From the NCBI GenBank assembly GCA_963666705.2, contig CAXXKO010000024.1, positions 248,001 to 312,000 of the forward strand: a DNA stretch of 64,000 nucleotides, in the 5' to 3' direction. Of this stretch, positions 9,414 through 16,558 are shown piece after piece. The translations under genes were made by a program, and so were the position numbers. A model generated the notes under the pieces. It ran no database searches. It had not been told where the DNA came from and saw nothing but the letters and a program-made list of their open reading frames with translations. Source of the DNA: G963666705 sp963666705 (lineage in GTDB: Bacteria > Pseudomonadota > Alphaproteobacteria > CADEGL01). The first letter of the stretch is position 1, and every line of letters starts with the position of its first letter.

Positions 9414-10862
9414 ATGATCGAGCTTCCCGCCATGCTGCCGGCCCTGCCGGAGATCGTCCTCGCGACCGTGGGCATGGTGCTGTTGATGGCGGGCGCCTTC
9501 GGGGGCGAGGGGACGACGCGCTGGATCACCTGGGCCACCATCTTCTCGATCGTGGTCGCGGCCCTGCTCGTGCCCTACACGACCCACGGCCGGGTGCTGG
9601 CCTTCGGTGGCCTCTTCGTGACCGACCCCTTCGCCGTCTTCATGAAGGAGCTGGTGCTGATCGGCTCGGGCCTCACGCTCATCCTCTCCCTCGACTTCAA
9701 CGAGCGCGAGCGGATCGGCCGCTTCGAGTATCCGATCCTGATCCTCTACGCCACGGTCGGCATGATGATGATGGTCTCGGCCAACGACCTCATCTCGCTC
9801 TATATCGGGCTCGAGCTGCAGAACCTCTGCCTCTACGTCGTCGCGGCGTTCAGGCGCGATACGCTGCGCTCGTCCGAGGCGGGGCTCAAATACTTCGTCC
9901 TGGGTGCCCTCTCCTCGGCCATGCTGCTCTACGGCGCCTCGATGATCTACGGCTTCTCGGGCACCACGCGCTTCGACGCGCTGGCCGGTATGTTCGCCGA
10001 GACGGGCGGGCACGTCTCCATCGGCCTCATCATCGGCATCGTCTTCGTCTCGGCCGGGCTCGCCTTCAAGCTCGCGGCCGTCCCCTTCCACATGTGGACG
10101 CCCGACGTTTACGAGGGTGCGCCCACGCCGGTCACGGCCTTCTTCGCCGCGGCGCCCAAGATGGCGGCCGTCGCCCTCTTCATTCGCGTGACGATCGAGC
10201 CGTTCGGCAATCTCGTCGACCAATGGCAACAGATCGTGGTGTTCATCTCCATCGGCTCCATGCTGCTCGGCGCCTTCGCCGCAATATGGCAGACCAACAT
10301 CAAGCGGCTCATGGCCTATAGCTCGATCGGCCATGTCGGTTACGCACTCGTCGGCCTCGCGGCCGGCACCGAGGAGGGCGTGCGGGGCGTGCTCATCTAT
10401 ATGGCGATCTACCTTCCCATGGTGGTGGGGGCCTTCGCCTGCATCCTGTGCATGCGCCAGAAGGGCCGCATGGTGGAGGGGGTCGACGACTTGGCCGGCC
10501 TCTCGAAAACCAACCCGGGCGTAGCGCTTGCCTTTGCCATCTTCATGTTCTCCATGGCCGGAATCCCGCCGCTCGCCGGCTTCTTCGGCAAGCTCTATGT
10601 CTTCCAGGCCGCCATCGCGGCCGGGCTCGTAACCCTCGCCATCATCGGCGTGCTTTCGAGCGTGGTGGCGGCCTTCTATTACCTGCGCATCGTCAAGCTC
10701 ATGTATTTCGACGAGGCGACCGAGGCCTTCGACAGGCCCATCGGGCGCGAGTTGGCGGTGGTGCTCGCGGGAACCGGCGTCTTCGTCCTGTTCTTCGTCG
10801 TCTACCCGGGCCCGCTCGTAAACGGCGCGGCTTTCGCCGCCGCGTCGCTCTTCGGGGGATGA
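9414..10862 (+). CDS. nuoN: NADH-quinone oxidoreductase subunit N
   Basis: This 482-residue antiporter-like membrane subunit is the last gene of the nuo run. It has typical segments: YIGLELQNLCLYVVAAF (conserved glutamate), LAFKLAAVPFHMWTPDVYEG (channel lysine) and NIKRLMAYSSIGHVGYALVG. The ATG is preceded by GGGAGGGGA at about 9402-9410, just outside the fold-back element, so the element has not removed the ribosome binding site. The TGA overlaps the birA start (ATGA). Confidence 0.97.
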   Translation: MIELPAMLPALPEIVLATVGMVLLMAGAFGGEGTTRWITWATIFSIVVAALLVPYTTHGRVLAFGGLFVTDPFAVFMKELVLIGSGLTLILSLDFNERERIGRFEYPILILYATVGMMMMVSANDLISLYIGLELQNLCLYVVAAFRRDTLRSSEAGLKYFVLGALSSAMLLYGASMIYGFSGTTRFDALAGMFAETGGHVSIGLIIGIVFVSAGLAFKLAAVPFHMWTPDVYEGAPTPVTAFFAAAPKMAAVALFIRVTIEPFGNLVDQWQQIVVFISIGSMLLGAFAAIWQTNIKRLMAYSSIGHVGYALVGLAAGTEEGVRGVLIYMAIYLPMVVGAFACILCMRQKGRMVEGVDDLAGLSKTNPGVALAFAIFMFSMAGIPPLAGFFGKLYVFQAAIAAGLVTLAIIGVLSSVVAAFYYLRIVKLMYFDEATEAFDRPIGRELAVVLAGTGVFVLFFVVYPGPLVNGAAFAAASLFGG

Positions 10863-11638
10863 CCGCCGCGGCCGGCCGGGACGACGGGTTGGCGCTCGGC
10901 CCCGATTTCCGTCTCGTGAGGATGGAGAGCGTGGGCAGCACCAATGCCGAGGCCGCGCGCCTCGCCGGCGAAGGCGCCGTCGACGGCACCCTCGTCTGGG
11001 CCGAGAGGCAGACGGCGGGGCGCGCCCGCCGGGGCCGGGAATGGCGCTCGCCGCCCGGCAATCTCTATTGCTCGCTGATCCTGCGACCGGCGGTTCCGCC
11101 ATGGGCGGCCGCGCAGCTCAGCTTCGTGGCCGCGCTGGCCGTGGCCGACACCCTCGCGGCCTTCGCGCCGAGGGACGTGCCCGTGCGGGTCAAATGGCCC
11201 AACGACGTGCTGCTGGCGGGCCGCAAGGCATCCGGCATCCTGCTCGAATCCATGCCGGGGACGGGCGGGCTCGTGGACTGGGTGGTGATCGGCGCGGGCA
11301 TCAACGTGGCCAGCCATCCCGAGGATACCGAATTCCCCGCCACCAGCCTCGCCGCCACGGGTGCTGGCGCGGTGGGCGTCGGCAAGGTATTGCAAGCCTA
11401 TGCCCATGCCTTCGCAGGGTGGCGCGGGCGCTGGGCGCGGGAGGGGTTCGTTCCCATCCGCGCGGCCTGGCTTGGGGTTGCCAAGGGGCTTGGCGATCCC
11501 ATAGTTGTACGCCTCGACCATGACACGCTGGACGGCCGGTTCGCGGCGCTCGACGCGGACGGCGCACTGGTGCTGGAGATGCCGGGCGGCGGCCGGCGGA
11601 CGATCGCCGCCGGCGACGTGTTCTTTCCTGCTGGATGA
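10859..11638 (+). CDS. birA: Biotin--[acetyl-CoA-carboxylase] ligase
   Basis: This 259-residue enzyme activates biotin to biotinyl-AMP and attaches it to the BCCP domain of carboxylases. The signature GRARRGREW (residues 54-62) is a variant of the GRGRRGR biotinyl-AMP loop. KWPNDVLLAGRKASGILLE (112-130) holds the catalytic and adenylate-binding lysines. There is no N-terminal helix-turn-helix, so it is a ligase only and not the E. coli-type BirA repressor. The ATG overlaps the nuoN stop. coaX follows after 7 bp. The nuoN-birA-coaX-rnj order is common in alphaproteobacteria. Confidence 0.93.
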   Translation: MTAAAGRDDGLALGPDFRLVRMESVGSTNAEAARLAGEGAVDGTLVWAERQTAGRARRGREWRSPPGNLYCSLILRPAVPPWAAAQLSFVAALAVADTLAAFAPRDVPVRVKWPNDVLLAGRKASGILLESMPGTGGLVDWVVIGAGINVASHPEDTEFPATSLAATGAGAVGVGKVLQAYAHAFAGWRGRWAREGFVPIRAAWLGVAKGLGDPIVVRLDHDTLDGRFAALDADGALVLEMPGGGRRTIAAGDVFFPAG

Positions 11639-11645
11639 GGCCGAG

Positions 11646-12422
11646 TTGCTGCTGACCATCGATTCGGGGAACACCAACGTCGTCTTCGCCGTCTATGACG
11701 GTGACGAGCGGCGCGGCGAATGGCGCAGCGCGAGCGACCCGGAGCGCACCGCCGACGATTACGCCGTCTGGCTCACCCAGCTGATGGCGCTCGAGGGCCT
11801 CGCGCCGGCGGCCGTCGATGCCGCCATCATCGCCAATGTGGTGCCGGCGACGGCCCACGGCCTCAAATCCCTGTGCCGGCGCTATTTCGACGCGGACCCC
11901 CTGGTGGTCGGCGAGCCGGGGGTCGAGCTCGGTATCCAGGTCCTGGTGCCCAACCCAGCCGAGGTGGGCGAGGACCGGCTGGTCAACGCGGTGGCGGCGC
12001 ACGCGCGCTATCCGGGCACGAAGATCATCATCGATTTCGGCACCGCGACCACCTTCGACGTGGTGGACGGGGATGGCAGCTACGTGGGCGGCATCATTGC
12101 GCCGGGTGTCAACCTCTCGCTCGAGGCGCTTCATATGGCGGCCGCGCGCCTGCCGCGTATCGCCGTACGCCGGCCCGGGACGGTGATCGGCCGCTCCACC
12201 ATCCCGGCGATGCATTCGGGCGTGTACTGGGGCTATACGGGCCTCATCGAGGGGCTGGTGGCGCGCATCCGCGCGGAATATGGCCAAGGGCCCGCGACGG
12301 TGATCGCGACCGGCGGCCTCGCGGTCCTGTTCGACGGGGCCACCGACGCGATCGACCATGTCGACCCGGACCTGACCATCCGCGGCCTCGTCGAGGTCCA
12401 CCGCCGGAACCGCGGCGCGTGA
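11646..12422 (+). CDS. coaX: Type III pantothenate kinase
   Basis: This enzyme phosphorylates pantothenate in the first step of CoA synthesis. It belongs to the ASKHA fold. The phosphate-binding DSGNTN is at residues 6-11, GEDRLVNAVAAH is central, and IIDFGTATTFDVV is followed by GGIIAPG. Length is 258 residues, normal for CoaX. I chose the TTG at 11646: it places DSGNTN right at the N-terminus, as in the family, and GGATGAGG (11633-11640) lies 5 bp upstream. In-frame codons further upstream only extend into birA. The stop overlaps the next start (GTGA). Confidence 0.92.
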   Translation: MLLTIDSGNTNVVFAVYDGDERRGEWRSASDPERTADDYAVWLTQLMALEGLAPAAVDAAIIANVVPATAHGLKSLCRRYFDADPLVVGEPGVELGIQVLVPNPAEVGEDRLVNAVAAHARYPGTKIIIDFGTATTFDVVDGDGSYVGGIIAPGVNLSLEALHMAAARLPRIAVRRPGTVIGRSTIPAMHSGVYWGYTGLIEGLVARIRAEYGQGPATVIATGGLAVLFDGATDAIDHVDPDLTIRGLVEVHRRNRGA

Positions 12423-14080
12423 CCGACGCTGGCGGAGAGCTCCTGTTCCTGCCGCTCGGCGGGTCCGGTGAGATCGGCATGAACCTCAATCTCTACCACT
12501 ATGCTGGCAAGTGGCTGATGGTCGACCTCGGCATCACCTTCAGCCACCACGATGTGCCGGGCGTCGATGTGCTGATGCCCGACACCGCCTTCATCGAGGA
12601 GCGGGCGGCCGACCTCGTGGGGCTCGTCGTCACCCACGCCCACGAGGACCATGTGGGCGCTGTGCCCTATCTGTGGCCGCGCCTGCGCTGCCCCGTCTAC
12701 ACCACGGGCTTCACCGCCTCGGTGCTGCGCCGCAAGCTGCGTGAGATGGAGAAGCCCATCGAGGACGAGGTGCCGATCCACGAGATTCCGCTCGGTGGCC
12801 GGTTTCGCGTCGGGCCCTTCGATATCGAGCTCATCACGCTCACCCACTCCATCCCCGAGCCCGAGGCGCTGGTCATCCGCACGGGTGCCGGCGCCGTGCT
12901 GCATACGGGCGACTGGAAGCTCGACCCCGACCCGCTGGTGGGGCCGCGCGCGGACGAGGCGGCGCTGCGGCGCGTCGGCGATGAAGGCGTGCTCGCCATG
13001 GTGTGCGATTCGACCAATGTCCTGCGCCCCGGCCACTCGGGCTCGGAAGGCGCGCTGCGCAAGAGCCTGCTGGAGCTGGTGGGGAAGCAGACCGGGCGCG
13101 TCGTCATCGCCTGCTTCTCCAGCAACATCGCGCGCCTGGAGACGATCGCCGAGGTGGCGCGCAAGAGCGGCCGGCACGCGAGCCTCGTCGGCCGGTCCCT
13201 ATGGCGCATGTACGACGCGGCCAGGGAGAACGGCTACCTCCTGGAAGCCAGCTTCCTGCACCCGGCCGAGGCCGCCTACCTGCCGCCGGACAAGGTTCTC
13301 CTCGCCTGCACCGGCAGCCAGGGTGAATTGCGCGCGGCACTGCCCCGCATCGTCGCCGGCGACCACCGGGAGGTGGTGCTGGAGCGGGGCGACACGGCGA
13401 TCTTCTCCTCGCGCATCATCCCCGGCAACGAGCGCGACATCTCCCGGCTCCAGAACCGGCTGGTGGAGCTTGGCGTCGAGGTCATCACGGAAGAGGACCA
13501 TTTCGTCCATGTCTCGGGCCATCCCAACCGGGACGAGCTGGTCCAGATGTACCAGTGGGTACGGCCACAGGTGGCCGTGCCGGTCCACGGCGAGGCGCGC
13601 CACATCCGCGAGCACGCGGCGCTGGCGAGCGAATGCCAGGTCCCGCAAGCGATCGAGGCCCGGAACGGGGCCATGATCCGCCTCGCCCCCGGCCCGGCCG
13701 AGGTCGTGGGGGAGGTGCCCTCGGGGCGCTTGGCGCTCGACGGCACCCGCCTCGTGCGCATGGACAGCTCGGCCTTCCGCAGCCGCAACCGCATGGCCTG
13801 GAGCGGCGTCGCGGTGGCGACCCTGGTGGTCGACGAATGGGGCCGCCTCCTGCGCGAGCCCGAGCTGACGGTCCGCGGGGTGACCGAGGGCGAGGAGGAC
13901 CCCGGGGGCGTGCACGAGGACGTGCTCGCGGCCATCCGCGCGGCGGTCGATGACATGCCGCGGGGGGCTCGGACCGACGATGCCGCCGTGCGCGAGATCG
14001 CCCGCCGGGCCATCCGGCGCAGCTTCCGGGCGAGCCACGGCAAGCGCCCCTCCGCCGAGGTCCACCTGGTGCGCTTGTAA
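12419..14080 (+). CDS. rnj: Ribonuclease J
   Basis: This is a 553-residue metallo-beta-lactamase/beta-CASP ribonuclease with 5'-exo and endo activity in mRNA decay and rRNA maturation. The metal site is HAHEDH (residues 73-78), with further ligands in HTGDWKLD and CDSTN. The beta-CASP domain contains CFSSNIARLE. The C-terminal part has HVSGHPNRDEL and PVHGEARHI. The GTG start overlaps the coaX stop by 4 bp, a translationally coupled arrangement. The coding frame stays open upstream inside coaX, but family proteins start near ELLFLPLGG, which supports this start. Confidence 0.93.
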   Translation: MTDAGGELLFLPLGGSGEIGMNLNLYHYAGKWLMVDLGITFSHHDVPGVDVLMPDTAFIEERAADLVGLVVTHAHEDHVGAVPYLWPRLRCPVYTTGFTASVLRRKLREMEKPIEDEVPIHEIPLGGRFRVGPFDIELITLTHSIPEPEALVIRTGAGAVLHTGDWKLDPDPLVGPRADEAALRRVGDEGVLAMVCDSTNVLRPGHSGSEGALRKSLLELVGKQTGRVVIACFSSNIARLETIAEVARKSGRHASLVGRSLWRMYDAARENGYLLEASFLHPAEAAYLPPDKVLLACTGSQGELRAALPRIVAGDHREVVLERGDTAIFSSRIIPGNERDISRLQNRLVELGVEVITEEDHFVHVSGHPNRDELVQMYQWVRPQVAVPVHGEARHIREHAALASECQVPQAIEARNGAMIRLAPGPAEVVGEVPSGRLALDGTRLVRMDSSAFRSRNRMAWSGVAVATLVVDEWGRLLREPELTVRGVTEGEEDPGGVHEDVLAAIRAAVDDMPRGARTDDAAVREIARRAIRRSFRASHGKRPSAEVHLVRL

Positions 14081-14131
14081 GGGGGAGGCCGAGTGGGCAA
14101 TCACGAGACCGAGGAACGGAGCAGGCCAGGG

Positions 14132-14536
14132 ATGATCGGCAGGCTCAATCACGTGGCCATCGCGGTGCCGGACCTCGACGCCGCCGTGGCCATGTACAGG
14201 GAGACGCTGGGCGCCAAGGTGTCCGCGCCGATTGCGCTGCCCGAGCACGGCGTGACCACGGTGTTCGTCGAGCTGCCCAACACCAAGATCGAGCTGCTCC
14301 ATCCCCTCGGGGACGGCTCCCCCATCGCCCGGTTCCTCGAGCGCAACCCGGGCGGCGGCATGCACCATGTCTGCTATGAGGTCGGGGACATCCTGGCCGC
14401 GCGAGACCGCCTCGCCGCTTCGGGTGCCCGCATCCTCGGCGACGGCGAGCCGCGCAAAGGCGCGCACGGTAAGCCGGTCCTGTTCCTCCACCCCAGGGAC
14501 TTCGCCGGCACCCTGGTCGAGCTCGAGGAGGCGTGA
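14132..14536 (+). CDS. mce: Methylmalonyl-CoA epimerase
   Basis: This VOC-fold enzyme interconverts the (R) and (S) forms of methylmalonyl-CoA in propionyl-CoA metabolism. The 134-residue form begins MIGRLNHVAIAVPDLDAAV, the typical family N-terminus. Metal ligands are expected in NHVAIAV, in KIELLHPLG, in MHHVCYEV and in the glutamate of GTLVELEEA, all present. A GTG at 14093 would add 13 residues and has a strong GGGGGAGG upstream. The internal ATG is preferred by comparison with the family. The downstream gene starts 1 bp after the stop. Confidence 0.88.
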   Translation: MIGRLNHVAIAVPDLDAAVAMYRETLGAKVSAPIALPEHGVTTVFVELPNTKIELLHPLGDGSPIARFLERNPGGGMHHVCYEVGDILAARDRLAASGARILGDGEPRKGAHGKPVLFLHPRDFAGTLVELEEA

Positions 14537-14537
14537 G

Positions 14538-15113
14538 GTGGGCGTGGGTGAGATCGCCGCCAGTTACTGCGAGCTGGCGCCCGGCCACGAGTTCCATGGG
14601 CCCTACCACGACACCGAGTACGGCTTTCCCGTGGCGGACGAATCGGTGTTGTTCGAGCGCCTCATCCTCGAGATCAATCAGGCCGGGCTCTCCTGGCTCA
14701 TCATCCTCAAGCGGCGGGAGGGCTTCACCCGGGCCTTCGAGGGCTTCGACGTCGACCGGATCGCTGGCTATGGCGAAGCGGATACCGCGCGCCTCCTGGC
14801 CGACACCGGCATCATCCGCAACCGCCTCAAGGTCGCGGCGACGATCGAGAACGCGCGCCGCGTGGTGGGTTTGCGCGCGGAGCATGGCTCCTTCGCCGGC
14901 TGGCTCCGACACCACCACCCGCTAAGCCACGAGGATTGGGTCAAGCTGTTCCGCGCGACCTTCAAGTTCACGGGGCCCGAGATCGTCAAGGAGTTCCTGA
15001 TGAGCATAGGTTACCTGCCGGGCACCCACGACGAGACTTGCCCCGTCTACCACAGAATCGCCAAGCTCGACCCGCCATGGATGGGCGAGCGGCCTGGCTC
15101 CGGTCGAACGTGA
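14538..15113 (+). CDS. tag: DNA-3-methyladenine glycosylase I
   Basis: This base-excision repair enzyme removes 3-methyladenine. At 191 residues it matches the ~187-residue Tag family. The N-terminal part reads GPYHDTEYGFPVADESVLFE, corresponding to the YHDxEWG signature with Tyr for Trp. Helix-hairpin-helix residues lie in LSWLIILKRREGFTRAF. Zinc ligands are expected from an N-terminal Cys (SYCELAPG), a nearby His and the C-terminal HDETCPVYHR. The start is GTG at 14538 (or 14544), right after mce. Confidence 0.86.
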   Translation: MGVGEIAASYCELAPGHEFHGPYHDTEYGFPVADESVLFERLILEINQAGLSWLIILKRREGFTRAFEGFDVDRIAGYGEADTARLLADTGIIRNRLKVAATIENARRVVGLRAEHGSFAGWLRHHHPLSHEDWVKLFRATFKFTGPEIVKEFLMSIGYLPGTHDETCPVYHRIAKLDPPWMGERPGSGRT

Positions 15114-15168
15114 TCGGATCTCGCGTCACGAAAAATCGAAACGGTGCCGACGAAGGAGAAAGCAGGCT

Positions 15169-16404
15169 ATGACCGATCCGAGCAAATGGCGCCTTCCCAT
15201 CGGCCATGCGCACCACTTGGCGGCCAGCGCCGGGGCCTTGAGCTTCGTCGGCGGAGCGGGCGATTTCGACGGCGCGGGACGCATACGCAATCCGGGCGAC
15301 CTCGGGAAGCAGATCGACGGCGCGGTCGCCAATATGGCCGCGGCCTTGGCCGTCGAAAGCCGAGGGCTCGGGGACATCGTGCGCCTCAAGGCCTTCTTCA
15401 CGGCCGGCGCGGGTGAGGCGGACGACTGGGACGTGATCGCCGCCATGGCCCGCCATTTCCCGGACGATCCGCTGCCCTGCATCAGCACCCTGCCGGTGCC
15501 GGTGCAGCCCTTCGCGGGCCAGTCGATCCAGCTCCAGGCCATCGCCGCCGGCGGCTGGCGCCGGACGGGCGACATGCGGGTCGCCACGCGGCCGGTGCCG
15601 GCGGACAGGCGGGGTCTCTTCGGCGACCGCCCCGTCACGGGCGGCCTGCGGGCCGGTGAGTTCATCGCCGTCGCCAACCGCACGGCGGCGGATGCCGAAG
15701 GCGCCATCGCCGAGCCCGGTGAGGGCGTCCAGCAGAGCCACGCCATCATGGAGACCCACGAGGCCACCCTCGCCGAGCTCGGCGCCTCGACCCAGGACAG
15801 CGTCAAGATGGAGGGCTATTACTTCGGCACCACGCGGGCACAATGGGCGGGCATGGCGAAGGCGCGCGCGCGCCACTTCCGCGAGCCCGGGCCGCCCGCG
15901 ACCGTGGTGCCCTGCCAGCGCCTCCATCCCGCCGGCGCACAGACCAAGATCGAAGTCCTGGCCATGCGCGAGGAATGGAACGGCTTCGACAAGTACATCC
16001 CGCGCGAGGACCATTGGCCCAAGCGCGTGTGGGACTGGCCCATCCCCTTGCCCTACCGCCAGGCCATCCGCCTGCGCGACACCATCTGGCTCGGCGGCCA
16101 GGTGCCGTCGGAGCCGGGGCTCAACTCCGGCCTCCGGGTGATGCCGGGCCAGCTCCTGCCCCAGACCCGGTTCACCATGAGCTATGTCGAGGACCTGCTG
16201 CGGCCCTTCGGGCGGCGGCCGGCGGACCTGAAGCTCATGGTATGCTACTTCCAGTCCTCGGGCGAGGAGGCGGACACGCACGCCTTCGCCGCGACCCTGG
16301 CCGACTGCGTGGGCGGCGCCCTGCCGCCGATGACATTGGTGGCGCAGCCCCAGATGCACACCCCGGAGAACACGGTCGAGATCTGGGGCGTGGCCCAGGG
16401 TTAG
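15169..16404 (+). CDS. Three-domain Rid/YjgF-family protein
   Basis: This 411-residue protein is made of three consecutive Rid-like (YjgF/YER057c/UK114) domains at about 1-130, 150-275 and 290-411. Each shows the pattern of strands followed by a helix with a conserved acidic/amide pair (for example GAVANMAAALAVESRGLGD, HEATLAELGASTQDSVK, VEDLLRPFGRRPADLK). Canonical RidA is ~130 residues, trimeric, and deaminates reactive imines. Three domains in one chain could mimic a trimer. I do not see the imine-deaminase Rid arginine at the usual C-terminal position of the last domain, so the reaction is unknown. Its TAG stop lies in a dispersed repeat. The molybdenum hydroxylase genes follow on the same strand. 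Confidence 0.72.
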   Translation: MTDPSKWRLPIGHAHHLAASAGALSFVGGAGDFDGAGRIRNPGDLGKQIDGAVANMAAALAVESRGLGDIVRLKAFFTAGAGEADDWDVIAAMARHFPDDPLPCISTLPVPVQPFAGQSIQLQAIAAGGWRRTGDMRVATRPVPADRRGLFGDRPVTGGLRAGEFIAVANRTAADAEGAIAEPGEGVQQSHAIMETHEATLAELGASTQDSVKMEGYYFGTTRAQWAGMAKARARHFREPGPPATVVPCQRLHPAGAQTKIEVLAMREEWNGFDKYIPREDHWPKRVWDWPIPLPYRQAIRLRDTIWLGGQVPSEPGLNSGLRVMPGQLLPQTRFTMSYVEDLLRPFGRRPADLKLMVCYFQSSGEEADTHAFAATLADCVGGALPPMTLVAQPQMHTPENTVEIWGVAQG

Positions 16405-16515
16405 AGCGATTCGAGCTCGTCTGGAATCGCTCGAGGCCGCAAGGCGGCCCGCCGGCACTCCGGCGCGCCCGCGCAGGCGCGGACCATGCGGTCCGCTGCC
16501 GTGAGCGACAAGAAG
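16402..16515 (+). repeat. Dispersed structured repeat, copy A
   Basis: This ~114-bp copy begins TAGAGCGATTCGAG, so its first three bases are the stop codon of the Rid gene. It runs through GAGGCCGCAAGGCGGCCC and GCGGACCATGCGGTCCGC to GAGCGACAAGAA. Two hairpins are obvious: GCCGC-AAG-GCGGC and GCGGACC-N4-GGTCCGC. The same sequence occurs at 29248-29364, 29365-29480 and 58297-58410. Confidence 0.88.
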
Positions 16516-16558
16516 CGAGGGCGGGCCCGAGCGACCGCCGATTCGGAAGGGAACATTG

